Positions 1 through 6,786 are shown, numbered from the stretch's first letter. The stretch: 14,078 nt of DNA from RGIG1995 sp045587445 (GCA_045587445.1 JAZNCH010000058.1:1-14078), one strand, 5' to 3'. The notes: a model not told the origin generated them from the letters alone. Numbers and translations: made by a program.

Positions 1-2
1 AC

Positions 3-38
3 GGTTCCGGTTACGGTTCCGGTGACGGTTCCGGTTAC
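3..38 (+). repeat. 12-bp tandem repeat, three copies
   Basis: The unit GGTTCCGGTTAC occurs at 3-14, as GGTTCCGGTGAC at 15-26, and again at 27-38. It encodes GSGY/GSGD in the tail of the upstream gene. The array may extend left of the window. Copy number in such coding repeats often varies between relatives by slippage. Confidence 0.85.
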
Positions 39-47
39 GGTGAATAA
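3..47 (+). CDS. 3' end of an upstream gene with a Gly-Ser-Gly repeat tail (partial)
   Basis: Frame 3 stays open from the window edge and reads GSGYGSGDGSGYGE before a TAA at 45-47. This is the low-complexity C-terminus of a protein whose body lies upstream, so its identity cannot be told here. The position just before the SSB and nuclease genes would fit a recombination or replication protein, but that is a guess from location. A Gly/Ser tail with Tyr/Asp alternation is probably a flexible, solvent-exposed linker or tail. The other two frames either contain a stop or do not end near the next ribosome site, which supports this frame. Confidence 0.6.
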   Translation, partial: GSGYGSGDGSGYGE

Positions 48-64
48 AAAAGGGGGGGGAGAAA

Positions 65-343
65 ATGAAAGAAATCATAATCAATTGTGGCGAGTGCGGA
101 AAGGAATTCGCAACAAAAAGCGTCAGGCGGAAGTTATGCGACGAGTGCAGGAAATTCAAGGCAGTAGAACAAAAAGAGCGACACAATGAAAAGATGCGTA
201 TCGAAAAGCTGAAAAAGAAAATCGGAAACAGTCAACTTGTAGAAGATGCAAGGGCGGCGAAAAAGCTGGGTATGTCATACGGAAATTACAAGGCTTTGCC
301 GGAAAAGGTGAAGCTTAAGAAGAAAATGGAGCTTATAGGATGA
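65..343 (+). CDS. Small zinc-finger-like basic protein
   Basis: A 92-residue protein with C8-x2-C11 and C25-x2-C28, the spacing of a four-cysteine zinc-binding knuckle or ribbon. It is followed by a very basic, Lys/Arg/Glu-rich helical stretch (about residues 30-60) and a short C-terminal segment resembling a helix-turn-helix (about 65-92). This suggests a small DNA-binding protein of unknown target. The start follows a very G-rich ribosome site (AAGGGGGGGGA, about 50-60). The end overlaps the next ATG by ATGA, so the two are probably translated together. I do not recognise a named family. Confidence 0.8.
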   Translation: MKEIIINCGECGKEFATKSVRRKLCDECRKFKAVEQKERHNEKMRIEKLKKKIGNSQLVEDARAAKKLGMSYGNYKALPEKVKLKKKMELIG

Positions 344-663
344 ATGTAATTACAGAAGAAATCAGGGCGGCGGCTGTCAAGGAGCTTTCGGCGGCTATGG
401 AGAAACATCCTCTTTTCGTGAACCTTCACGAAGCTTACGGCGTAATCAGGGAAGAACTTGACGAAGCACTTGTAGAGTTTGCGGACTGTGAGCGTTTTTT
501 TGATATGGCTTGGCAAATGATAAAACAGGACAGAAACGAAACAGCTTTAGAGCATATAACAAGGCTGAAATATGCGGCTGAAAGGCTAGCAATTGAAGCT
601 GTGCAGGTATCAGCAATGTGCATAAAAGCAATTGAAAGCGAAAGGAAAGAAAAGAATGAATAA
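340..663 (+). CDS. Putative MazG-like / all-alpha NTP pyrophosphatase-fold protein
   Basis: A 107-residue, all-helical, acidic protein. Residues about 30-48 (EAYGVIREELDEALVEF) carry an E-E-x-x-E pattern. A later helix (about 83-98, RLAIEAVQVSAMCIKAIE) has the Glu/Ala/Gln-rich look of the second metal-binding helix in MazG-like nucleotide pyrophosphatases common in phage replication modules. The second acidic motif is not a clean E-x-x-D, so activity is uncertain. Phage MazG relatives are thought to hydrolyse nucleoside triphosphates or lower (p)ppGpp. It overlaps the preceding stop by ATGA, and the SSB gene starts inside its last codons. It could also be a plain helical protein of unknown function. 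Confidence 0.55.
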   Translation: MNVITEEIRAAAVKELSAAMEKHPLFVNLHEAYGVIREELDEALVEFADCERFFDMAWQMIKQDRNETALEHITRLKYAAERLAIEAVQVSAMCIKAIESERKEKNE

Positions 664-1075
664 AGTAATGATGATGGGCAGATTAACAGCTGATCCGGAA
701 TTAAGACACACACAGTCAGGAATTGCGGCTTGCCGCTTCACGATAGCGGTTGACAGAGGGTTCAAGGACAAGAACGGAGAACGTCAGGCGGATTTTATCA
801 CCTGTATGGCGTGGCGACAGACAGCTGAATTCATTTCACGCTATTTCAGTAAGGGTAAAATGATAGCGATTGAAGGAGCATTAAGAACCGGAAGTTACAA
901 GGATAAGAAGTATTCCGACGTAACTCACTATACTACAGATGTTTACGTGGACGGAGCAGAGTTCTGCGGAGATAAAGAAAACAAGCCTACACCGGCGACA
1001 CAGCAGCCTTCAATGAGCTATAGCACCGATTCAGATTTTGAGGAAATCTTATCAGACGGTGATGTTCCGTTTTAA
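656..1075 (+). CDS. ssb: Single-stranded DNA-binding protein
   Basis: A 139-residue OB-fold SSB. The N-terminus NKVMMMGRLTADPELR, the FTIAVDR strand, the DFITCMAWRQTAEFISRYF core and the G-x-L-R-T-GSYKDK segment match the bacterial/phage SSB family. The C-terminal tail ends DGDVPF, the acidic tip used to recruit replication and recombination partners. It coats single-stranded DNA during phage replication, working with the nuclease, replisome organizer and loader encoded just downstream. The ATG at 656 is chosen over an in-frame ATG at 632 because the family begins with MNKV and a purine-rich ribosome site (AAAGGAAAG) precedes it. The gene overlaps the previous one by eight bases. Confidence 0.95.
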   Translation: MNKVMMMGRLTADPELRHTQSGIAACRFTIAVDRGFKDKNGERQADFITCMAWRQTAEFISRYFSKGKMIAIEGALRTGSYKDKKYSDVTHYTTDVYVDGAEFCGDKENKPTPATQQPSMSYSTDSDFEEILSDGDVPF

Positions 1076-1087
1076 GGAGTGTTGACG

Positions 1088-1453
1088 ATGCCTATTAATT
1101 CAAAAGCAAAAGGGGCAAGATTTGAAAGACTGTTAGCTTCAAGGCTCCGTGACTATGGCTATAAAGCAAGGCGTACAGCTCAATATTGCGGCAATACCGG
1201 CGACGCTTCCGACGTGGTAGGGCTTCCGGGATTGCACGTTGAAGCAAAACACCAGGAACGAATGCAGTTGTATGAATGGATTTCACAGGCGAAAAGGGAC
1301 GCAGAAGCCGGGGGAAAAGGAAATCTCCCGGCGGTGTTCCACAAGAAAAACAATGCTGAAATCCTTGTAACTATGGAATTTGACGACTTTATGCAGATAT
1401 ACAAAGAGTATGAAGAGAGTATGGCTTTAAGGGAGCGTGAAAACAATGGGTAA
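1088..1453 (+). CDS. PDDEXK nuclease, Holliday-junction-resolvase-like
   Basis: A 121-residue protein with the restriction-endonuclease-like core in order: basic N-terminus and E13 (GARFERLLASRL), then GDASDVVG with D42, then HVEAK with E52 and K54. This E...D...ExK arrangement and the small size match archaeal Hjc-like resolvases and phage homologues that cut branched DNA. Here it would resolve recombination or replication intermediates, or trim branches before packaging. The start is the ATG at 1088 because AAGGAG (1074-1079) lies eight bases upstream; the in-frame GTG at 1079 overlaps that site and is unlikely. The SSB stop lies within the same ribosome site, so expression is coupled. The exact substrate cannot be read from sequence. 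Confidence 0.75.
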   Translation: MPINSKAKGARFERLLASRLRDYGYKARRTAQYCGNTGDASDVVGLPGLHVEAKHQERMQLYEWISQAKRDAEAGGKGNLPAVFHKKNNAEILVTMEFDDFMQIYKEYEESMALRERENNG

Positions 1454-1766
1454 AATCAGAGAATTAAAGGCAGTATCGGAGATTGTCAAATTGGTCTTGA
1501 CAGAAATGCCGGAAACAAGAAACAACGATGATTTGTTATATATGCAGGTGATAAATATTCAGAACCCCGGCATTATCGGAATGACCTTGTTTGCTTTCTT
1601 TGAGAACCGCCAAATGTGGGGAGTATCGTGCTTTGAAACGGTAAGACGTGCAAGGCAGAAGATACAGGCTGAATACCCAGAGCTTGCGGCAACTGAAAGC
1701 TGTACAGAAGCCCGGAAAGAGCTTGAAGATGAATACCGGGCATTTGCGAGGTGCGAAAATGGCTGA
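1446..1766 (+). CDS. Conserved-looking phage protein of unknown function
   Basis: A 106-residue protein. The N-terminal half is helical with a hydrophobic segment (about residues 37-52, NIQNPGIIGMTLFAFF). The second half (about 58-85) is a basic helix containing FETVRRARQKIQAEYPEL, which resembles a short DNA-contacting or protein-docking helix. It overlaps the nuclease gene by eight bases and the replisome organizer by another eight. This tight sandwich suggests a role in replication, but I recognise no named domain. The ATG at 1446 is preferred over a GTG at 1437 because of its spacing from AGGGAG near 1430. Confidence 0.75.
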   Translation: MGKIRELKAVSEIVKLVLTEMPETRNNDDLLYMQVINIQNPGIIGMTLFAFFENRQMWGVSCFETVRRARQKIQAEYPELAATESCTEARKELEDEYRAFARCENG

Positions 1767-2526
1767 GGTTAAATGGATCAAAATAACGACAGATATTTTT
1801 GACGATGAAAAAATTCTGTTAATCGAAAGTTTGCCGGACGCTTATGCAATCATAACGGTATGGTTCAAGCTGCTATGCCTTGCCGGTAAACAGAACAACA
1901 GCGGTGTATTTATGATGAATAACAAGATAGCCTACACCGACAAAATGCTTGCAACAATCTTCCGAATGAAAGAATCGACAGTAACAATGGCATTGCAAAC
2001 ATTTGAACAATTCGGAATGGTAGAAATTGTTGACGGCGTTATTACAATTCCAAACTGGGGAAAGCACCAAAACCTTGACCAGCTGGAAAGCAAAAAAGAG
2101 TATATGAAAAACTATATGAAAGAATACCGTAAAAAACAGAAGCAATTAACTTGTAAAACTAACGATAAAACTAACAGTAAAGCTAATGTTAGCTCGGCAG
2201 ATATAGAAGAAGATAAAGATAAAGAAATAGAAGAAGATAAAGATATAGATATTATATCAGAAAAGCCCACAAAAAAGCCCGTCCGTCATAAATACGGCGA
2301 ATACAAAAACGTTCTTTTATCTGACGAAGATATGAACAAACTGAAAGCCGAATTTCCTTCCGACTATGAGGAAAGAATCGAAAGGTTGTCAAGCTATATG
2401 GCAAGCTCCGGGAAATCTTATAAGAATCATTTAGCGACAATTCGTAATTGGGCGAGAAAAGACAAAGACAGCGGACAGAAGCAACAGGCAACAGATATTA
2501 AATTCAAGGATGATTTATTCATATAA
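1759..2526 (+). CDS. Phage replisome organizer / replication initiation protein
   Basis: A 255-residue protein. Residues 1-125 form a winged-helix domain (VKWIKITTDIFDD, then FKLLCLAGKQNNSG and the SVFMMN/ATIF-type core) typical of phage replisome organizer N-termini, which recognise the phage origin. Residues 130-172 are a charged, low-complexity linker with an eight-residue repeat (IEEDKDKE/IEEDKDID). Residues 177-235 (KYGEYKNVLL... to KSYKNHLATIRNWARKD) form a C-terminal domain often seen at the end of phage replication proteins, likely contacting the helicase loader. The loader ATPase follows 12 bases downstream, the expected partner order. The ATG at 1759 overlaps the previous gene. A much longer upstream extension in the same frame runs over that gene and was not used. 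Confidence 0.85.
   Translation: MAEVKWIKITTDIFDDEKILLIESLPDAYAIITVWFKLLCLAGKQNNSGVFMMNNKIAYTDKMLATIFRMKESTVTMALQTFEQFGMVEIVDGVITIPNWGKHQNLDQLESKKEYMKNYMKEYRKKQKQLTCKTNDKTNSKANVSSADIEEDKDKEIEEDKDIDIISEKPTKKPVRHKYGEYKNVLLSDEDMNKLKAEFPSDYEERIERLSSYMASSGKSYKNHLATIRNWARKDKDSGQKQQATDIKFKDDLFI
2203..2245 (+). repeat. Imperfect 24-bp-period direct repeat inside the replisome organizer gene
   Basis: ATAGAAGAAGATAAAGATA occurs exactly at 2203-2221 and again at 2227-2245. It lies in a very AT-rich stretch (about 2150-2260) that also has three ACTAA/GCTAA-type repeats just upstream. It encodes the charged linker. In lambda-like phages the origin lies inside the initiator gene at a repeated AT-rich segment, so this is a candidate origin; the alternative is simple coding low complexity. 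Confidence 0.55.
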
Positions 2527-2538
2527 GGAGAAATGAAA

Positions 2539-3408
2539 ATGGACGCATTAACAAGTCTATTGGCACATCTGAGGGAAACGACAGGCGTTGAAATCCCTGA
2601 AAACAAAATGACCGAAGAAGAATACGTAAAATTCAAGTGTAATTCTTACAATGACCTTCCGGGAAGCAGAAACGAGCTTGACGGCTATGAGTGTAAGAAA
2701 TGCAAGAACAGGGCGGACTTTTCAAAGCCCGTATTTAACGGCAGTCAATGGATCGAGGTATTAAGCCCTTGCAGTTGTCGCCCGGTAAGAAATGCAATTC
2801 TTAGGCTTATGAAATCCGGGCTGAAAAACATAGTTACAGACTATACCTTTGACAAATTTGAAACGCCGGAACCGTGGCAAGCGACTTTGAAGCAGAAGGC
2901 GGTTGAGTATGCGAAAAATCCTGAAAAGGCGTGGTTCTTCTTAGGCGGTCAGAGTGGATGCGGCAAAACGCACCTTTGCACGGCAATAGCAAGAGAATTT
3001 CTGTTATCCGGTAAGCAGGTGCAGTATATGGTGTGGCGTGACGAAATAATGAAAATCAAGGCGAATATCACCGATGCGACAGCCTATGACGACTTAATGC
3101 AGAAATTTAAAACGGCGACAGTATTATACATAGACGACTTATTCAAGAACGGCAAGGGAACTGACGGAAAGGTTATGCCGCCGACAGGTTCCGATGTACA
3201 GACAGCTATAGAAATCCTGAATTATCGTTACAACAACAAGGAGCTGATAACGATAATCTCCAGCGAAAGAAGTTTGACAGACTTGCTGGAGATTGATGAA
3301 TCGTTAGCCGGGCGTATTTCAGAAATGTCGTATGATAAAGGCTTCTGTATCAACATAAAGCCGGACAGGGCGAAAAACCACCGAATAAAACATATGATAA
3401 ACCTTTAA
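2539..3408 (+). CDS. DnaC/IstB-like helicase-loader ATPase
   Basis: A 289-residue AAA+ protein. Residues 52-80 hold C52-x2-C55 and C78-x-C80, a zinc-binding N-terminal module common in Firmicute phage loaders. Walker A is GGQSGCGKT at 136-144, Walker B is VLYIDD at 195-200, and a sensor-like IISSERS segment follows near 235. The role is to load the host or phage replicative helicase onto the origin marked by the upstream organizer. The ATG at 2539 is chosen because AAGGAG (2525-2530) is eight bases away; the ATG at 2533 is too close. No helicase gene is seen in the window, so the helicase is probably the host DnaB homologue or is encoded elsewhere. Confidence 0.9.
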   Translation: MDALTSLLAHLRETTGVEIPENKMTEEEYVKFKCNSYNDLPGSRNELDGYECKKCKNRADFSKPVFNGSQWIEVLSPCSCRPVRNAILRLMKSGLKNIVTDYTFDKFETPEPWQATLKQKAVEYAKNPEKAWFFLGGQSGCGKTHLCTAIAREFLLSGKQVQYMVWRDEIMKIKANITDATAYDDLMQKFKTATVLYIDDLFKNGKGTDGKVMPPTGSDVQTAIEILNYRYNNKELITIISSERSLTDLLEIDESLAGRISEMSYDKGFCINIKPDRAKNHRIKHMINL

Positions 3409-3420
3409 GGGGGCGACAAA

Positions 3421-3840
3421 TTGAAAGCAAAAGACTTCCTTCTTCAACTTAGCAAGCTTGATAAGCTGATAGAAAACAAGACAGTTGAGAAAGTACAATG
3501 GCGGTCAGTAGCAACAAGCGTTACTGCACAGGTAGGCGGCGAAAGGGTGCAGAGTTCCGGAAATCCTCACAAGATAACCGATGCGATAGCTACATATCTT
3601 GACCTTGAAAAAGAGATTGACCGCTTCCTTTCGGAGCAGATTCAGAAGAAAAAGGACATAATCAGCATTATTGAACAGTTGAACCCGACGGAATATGACG
3701 TACTGCACAAAATGTATGTGCAGTACAAGGATTTACAGGAAGTGGCGGACAAATACAACAAGTCATATAGCTGGGTGACAACAGTACACGGAAAAGCGTT
3801 GAAAAACGTGCAGAAAATACTTGACGAAAGGGGGATATAA
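3421..3840 (+). CDS. ArpU/RinA-type phage regulator with sigma-region-4-like helix-turn-helix (DUF1492-like)
   Basis: A 139-residue protein. The N-terminal half (about 1-80) is helical, with an internal QVGGERVQSSGNPHKITDAIATYLDLE segment typical of DUF1492 phage proteins. The C-terminal part (about 85-135: LNPTEYDVLHKMYVQYKDLQ, then EVADKYNKSYSWVTTVHGKAL) is a helix-turn-helix like sigma factor region 4. Relatives activate late transcription in Gram-positive phages. It starts with TTG at 3421, nine bases or so after AAGGGGG. A plausible target is the TTGCA-repeat promoter region at 6787-6840, but nothing in the sequence proves that link. Confidence 0.8.
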   Translation: MKAKDFLLQLSKLDKLIENKTVEKVQWRSVATSVTAQVGGERVQSSGNPHKITDAIATYLDLEKEIDRFLSEQIQKKKDIISIIEQLNPTEYDVLHKMYVQYKDLQEVADKYNKSYSWVTTVHGKALKNVQKILDERGI

Positions 3841-3843
3841 ACA

Positions 3844-4047
3844 ATGGATGTAATCACGATCAGATGCACAACAGAGGAAAGGGCGGCGTTAATTTTCAAG
3901 GCTAATCAGATAATCGGGAAGCTTGACAGTTTAAGACACGACGACAAAACGCCTATATCAGCAGAAGCGGTATTATCAAAAGCCGCTATGCTGAACCTTG
4001 AAAAGAACCTTGAAATGTTTATGGAAGGAATGAATTTGAATGGCTAA
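3844..4047 (+). CDS. Small hypothetical phage protein
   Basis: A 67-residue protein starting three bases after the regulator, with a GGGGG ribosome site (about 3830-3834) inside the regulator's last codons. It begins with a short strand (MDVITIRCTTEE) and continues as helices rich in Lys, Ala and Leu. The pattern (strand followed by two helices) would suit a ribbon-helix-helix-like DNA-binding fold, but the match is only by shape. It overlaps the next gene by eight bases. No family recognised. Confidence 0.65.
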   Translation: MDVITIRCTTEERAALIFKANQIIGKLDSLRHDDKTPISAEAVLSKAAMLNLEKNLEMFMEGMNLNG

Positions 4048-4408
4048 TAATTATTGCGTATGCTGTGGGGATGAAGTCCCCGAAGGTAGACAAGTGTGTT
4101 CAATATGCGAGGTTGAGAAGCTCCGAAGCGGCGGCGATTTAAACGCCGCTTCAAAGCCGGGGACTTACACGGTGAATGATGAACGGGAACTGATAGGCAA
4201 GCTTGAAATTGGCGTTGAGTTCAAGAAGTGTTCTGAATGTGAGTATAAGCTCCGCTGTACAGACGAAGAAAAAAGAGCTATACACGCCTTGAAAGTTATC
4301 AAAGAGATATGCGGAAAATACCCAACTTGTGCGGACTGCCCTTATCACGACCTTTGTGATGATTGTTTTGCATACGACAGACCTGAAAAGTGGAAAATTT
4401 CCGAATGA
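4040..4408 (+). CDS. Cysteine-rich zinc-ribbon-like phage protein
   Basis: A 122-residue protein. The N-terminus YCVCCGDEVPEGRQVCSICE carries two paired-cysteine knuckles, a common opening of phage zinc-ribbon proteins. The second half adds C-x2-C near KCSEC, then LRC and a cluster with CADCPYHDLCDDC. At least two metal sites are likely. The role is unknown; such proteins sit in accessory blocks between replication and packaging genes. AAGGAA lies nine bases before the ATG, inside the previous gene. Confidence 0.75.
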   Translation: MANNYCVCCGDEVPEGRQVCSICEVEKLRSGGDLNAASKPGTYTVNDERELIGKLEIGVEFKKCSECEYKLRCTDEEKRAIHALKVIKEICGKYPTCADCPYHDLCDDCFAYDRPEKWKISE

Positions 4409-4417
4409 GGTGATTGA

Positions 4418-4690
4418 ATGACACTAAATGAAGCATTAAAAATCGTTACAGAGTGCGGATTGAATGTTGAAGCACCTGCACACGATGAAGTTATGAAGCA
4501 GATAACAGAAGCCCTTGAAAAGCAGATACCATACAAGCCTAAAGAGTACGAAGATAAATTTTACGCTTGCAAGTGCGGAAATTGTGTACTTTACAAATGG
4601 GAGCATTATCCCGACGTGCTTACACCAAAAGAAATTGAAGGATTGCCCTTCTGCTTGGGATGCGGTCAAAAATTAGATTGGAGTGATTAA
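4418..4690 (+). CDS. Small phage protein with C-terminal zinc ribbon
   Basis: A 90-residue protein. Residues 1-36 are helical (TLNEALKIVTECGLNVEAPA...). The second half holds CKCGNC and a later CLGCGQKLDW, the classic zinc-ribbon ending of many phage accessory proteins. It starts after a GAGGTGAT ribosome site. It probably binds one zinc ion; the substrate or partner is unknown. Confidence 0.75.
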   Translation: MTLNEALKIVTECGLNVEAPAHDEVMKQITEALEKQIPYKPKEYEDKFYACKCGNCVLYKWEHYPDVLTPKEIEGLPFCLGCGQKLDWSD

Positions 4691-4692
4691 GA

Positions 4693-5184
4693 ATGTTAGT
4701 ACCGGCAATTTTGTATAAAAACGAAATCTGCACAGCCTTTATGAAAGCACTGTATAACGACGAAATGCTTTACTATACGGGCGGTCTTGAAAGCTCTATA
4801 CCTGATATTAAGAGCCACACCGACGGCGGCAATTATCAGTTTGCTATTGTTGACGGCGAAAAACTGATAGGCTATTTCACGTATCGCATAGATTGGTATA
4901 GTTCTTCCGCTTACTGCTTCGGGCTTTTCGGATTTGAAAAAAATAATAAGATAATCGGGCTTGACGTTCACAGAGAACTGAAAAAGCTGATTAATGATTA
5001 TCATATCCGCCGGCTTGAATGGCGAATGGTGGGCGGAAATCCTGTTGAAAAACATTATGATAAGTTCTGTCAGAGATATAACGGAAGAAAATTACTGTTA
5101 CACGATGCAGTAAAAGACAAAGCCGGGAAATATCACGATGATGTCATATATGAAATAATTTTTAAGGAGAATGAAAATGAGTGA
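4693..5184 (+). CDS. Putative GNAT-family acetyltransferase-like protein
   Basis: A 163-residue protein with an alternating strand/helix layout. NYQFAIVDGEKLIGYFTYRID looks like the beta2-beta3 pair of GNAT proteins, followed by a helix (VHRELKKLINDYHIRRLEW) and a later strand/helix. The usual Q/R-x-x-G-x-G/A acetyl-CoA loop is not visible as a clean motif, so this is a divergent or possibly inactive member. It ends KENENE; that same DNA contains the ribosome site for the next reading frame. Phage copies of such proteins are frequent and their targets unknown. Confidence 0.6.
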   Translation: MLVPAILYKNEICTAFMKALYNDEMLYYTGGLESSIPDIKSHTDGGNYQFAIVDGEKLIGYFTYRIDWYSSSAYCFGLFGFEKNNKIIGLDVHRELKKLINDYHIRRLEWRMVGGNPVEKHYDKFCQRYNGRKLLLHDAVKDKAGKYHDDVIYEIIFKENENE

Positions 5185-5221
5185 TTATTACGGCGGTAAC
5201 AAGTATTTGAAAGGAGAATAA
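5177..5221 (+). CDS. Possible 14-residue leader or micro-ORF
   Basis: ATG at 5177 is seven bases after AAGGAG (5164-5169) and reads MSDYYGGNKYLKGE before TAA. Its last codons contain the AAAGGAG used by the next gene at 5224. It may be a coupling peptide or a remnant of an exchanged gene, since the same 19-base start context recurs at 5771-5789 before a full-length gene. Too short to claim a function. Confidence 0.35.
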   Translation: MSDYYGGNKYLKGE

Positions 5222-5223
5222 CA

Positions 5224-5424
5224 ATGGCTGAAAAACTCAAACCGTGTCCTTTCTGCGGCAGTAAGAACGTTGATGTATTTGCTCCAGTAAATAAAGACAC
5301 AATCGGCAGAGCGGTTCACTGCAACAGTTGCAATACAAGGGTTGGATTTCCTATGGCTTATGACGAAATTCAAGCAGCCGAATATTGGAACAGGAGAGAA
5401 AACGATGAAAGAAAAACTGATTAA
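5224..5424 (+). CDS. Lar-family-like zinc protein
   Basis: A 66-residue protein with KPCPFCGS near the start, a second knuckle HCNSCN about 30 residues on, and an AEYWNRR ending. This is the layout of the Lar (restriction alleviation) family of small phage proteins. Lar of the Rac prophage was linked to alleviation of type I restriction, but most family members are untested, so the function here is only by family. AAGGAG lies seven bases upstream of the ATG. It overlaps the next gene. Confidence 0.75.
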   Translation: MAEKLKPCPFCGSKNVDVFAPVNKDTIGRAVHCNSCNTRVGFPMAYDEIQAAEYWNRRENDERKTD

Positions 5425-5791
5425 GCTTATGCAAAGTGTCCCTGCAAACGGCAGAGATGCTTGCAGTACAGAAGAACTTGCAGAACATCTCATTCAGAAT
5501 GGTGTTATAGTTCCGCCTTGCAAGGTGGGGGATAAGCTCTATATCGTGGGAACAGAGTGCCTTGCTGATAAAGACAGCCGAAAATGCGAAGAATGGACAG
5601 CTGAAAATCCGGATTTAAGCTGTGAAGATTGTCCGTTGGATAAAAGACTACTTGTCTTTGAAAGAACAGTAACGAAGCATATGTTAGGCGTTCTTTTATT
5701 TGAAGTAAGCGAAAATTTTATTTTCGGTGAAACCGTATTTCTCAGCCGTGAAGAAGCTGAAATAGCGTTAAAGGAGAATGAAAATGAGTAA
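5405..5791 (+). CDS. Conserved-looking phage accessory protein of unknown function
   Basis: A 128-residue protein. A helical N-terminus with EELAEHLIQNGVIVPP is followed by a strand-rich middle (CKVGDKLYIVG), a cysteine pair region (CEDC) and a C-terminal FLSREEAEIALKENENE. The PPCKVGDKLY... and FL-x-REEAE pieces are typical of a small protein common in Firmicute phage accessory regions. A metal site is possible from C-x-n-C-x2-C. The ATG at 5405 follows GGAGAGAAAA; a longer upstream start would run over the Lar-like gene. No known activity. Confidence 0.7.
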   Translation: MKEKLIKLMQSVPANGRDACSTEELAEHLIQNGVIVPPCKVGDKLYIVGTECLADKDSRKCEEWTAENPDLSCEDCPLDKRLLVFERTVTKHMLGVLLFEVSENFIFGETVFLSREEAEIALKENENE

Positions 5792-6188
5792 TTATAACAT
5801 AGAGATTGACAAAGCGAATGAAATATTGAGTGTTACAACCGACGACTATGAAGCGTTCAAAACGACGCTTGGATTGGTTAAGAGAGACAAAACCAGCTAC
5901 ACAACAGCAAGCGAGAGTGAAGAAAAACTGCTTAGTCAGCTTATTGAAGAACAGAACAGACTTTGCGAGTGCCGAACTGAATTAGCAAAGGCAAAAGGTT
6001 ATTTGAGCGAACTGTTAAAGGTTATGCCTTTCGTGAGTGATTGCGATTCGTGCGAGTTTGAAAATTCAGACAAAGAATGCTCCAAAAGACAAGGGGAGTT
6101 AAGAACCGAATGCTTTAAGCATAAGTTACAGGATGAAATACAGGCGTTTCTGGAAGGAGAAAAGAAAGATGAATGCGGCAATGTTTGA
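5784..6188 (+). CDS. Coiled-coil-like protein with cysteine cluster
   Basis: A 134-residue protein. Residues about 45-80 are a heptad-like helix (SEEKLLSQLIEEQNRLCECRTELAKAKGYL read in pieces). Then CDSCEF and two further cysteines (near 100-110) could bind metal. Function unknown. The start at 5784 uses the AAGGAG at 5771-5776; the in-frame ATG at 5778 is only one base from that site and is unlikely. It overlaps the next gene by 20 bases. Confidence 0.65.
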   Translation: MSNYNIEIDKANEILSVTTDDYEAFKTTLGLVKRDKTSYTTASESEEKLLSQLIEEQNRLCECRTELAKAKGYLSELLKVMPFVSDCDSCEFENSDKECSKRQGELRTECFKHKLQDEIQAFLEGEKKDECGNV

Positions 6189-6420
6189 TGAAAGTTTTTT
6201 CCCAGTGGTAGTTGTGGGATGTGTTTTAATCGGGATAGCGTACATATTCCTCAAAGAATGGCTTTACGGATTGGACGAAATCACGGCTTTTAAGGCTTAC
6301 GCTGGAGAGGTTGAAACGGTGGTAAATACCGCTTCACCAAAGCCGGAAGTGTTTGAACTGCCGGCAATGAGTGAGGACGAAGAAGTGATGTACGTGGTGA
6401 ATGACGGGGTGATTTTTTGA
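6169..6420 (+). CDS. Small single-pass membrane protein
   Basis: An 83-residue protein with one hydrophobic segment (about residues 8-30, FFPVVVVGCVLIGIAYIFLK) and a charged C-terminal domain of about 50 residues rich in Glu, Val and Pro. It is probably inner-membrane with the tail on one side. The ATG at 6169 has AAGGAG nine bases upstream and lies within the previous gene. No holin signature is clear: holins usually have two or three such segments and lie in the lysis module. Confidence 0.65.
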   Translation: MNAAMFDESFFPVVVVGCVLIGIAYIFLKEWLYGLDEITAFKAYAGEVETVVNTASPKPEVFELPAMSEDEEVMYVVNDGVIF

Positions 6421-6689
6421 ATTGTATCAGGTGCGGCGGAAAAGTTGAAAGCACGGGGTGTAAAATGTGTGACAATTGCCGTGAAAAGTGTTCAGCAATG
6501 AAACAAACGCTTTGCTTTTCTTGCAAAAGGCTTGACTGCTCCTGGATGCAAGATTTAATCCCGGTTGAAGGTTGGTTGGCTAACGAGTCAAGTATTAAGT
6601 ATAAAAACGGCGGCAAGTCTTACAATGTGGTTGTATGCCCGGAGTATAAGCCGTTCCCGGAAAGGCAGGTGAAGGAAGATGATAGGTAG
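6417..6689 (+). CDS. Cysteine-rich small phage protein
   Basis: A 90-residue protein starting with TTG at 6417, overlapping the preceding TGA. Near the N-terminus are IRCGGKV, CKMCDNC, then C-x-n-CFSCKRLDC, giving eight or more cysteines in about 50 residues, so one or two metal sites are likely. It ends CPEYKPFPERQ, a frequent ending in such phage proteins. GGGGTG about seven bases upstream serves as ribosome site. Role unknown. Confidence 0.7.
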   Translation: MNCIRCGGKVESTGCKMCDNCREKCSAMKQTLCFSCKRLDCSWMQDLIPVEGWLANESSIKYKNGGKSYNVVVCPEYKPFPERQVKEDDR

Positions 6690-6777
6690 TTTCATAGTAG
6701 GCTTTCTCTGTGGAATGGTAGCGTTAGCAATGGCGGCTGTGTTCAGTATGTCAGACGATAACGAAAACGAAAAATAA
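6679..6777 (+). CDS. 32-residue membrane microprotein
   Basis: ATG at 6679 follows GAAGGA and overlaps the previous gene by 11 bases. The product begins MIGSFIVGFLCGMVALAMAA and ends with an acidic tail SDDNENEK. It is one membrane helix with a short acidic tail. It is the last gene before the promoter/terminator region, so it probably ends the middle operon. No similarity recognised. Confidence 0.6.
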   Translation: MIGSFIVGFLCGMVALAMAAVFSMSDDNENEK

Positions 6778-6786
6778 TGTGTAAAT

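Noticed and set aside
1648..1758. Longer N-terminus for the replisome organizer
   Set aside because: It would run across the previous gene, lacks the family's usual start, and the ATG at 1759 has the expected MAEVKWIKI opening.
4696..5055. 119-residue minus-strand frame
   Set aside because: It is fully covered by the GNAT-like gene on the plus strand, which has a ribosome site and fits the operon.
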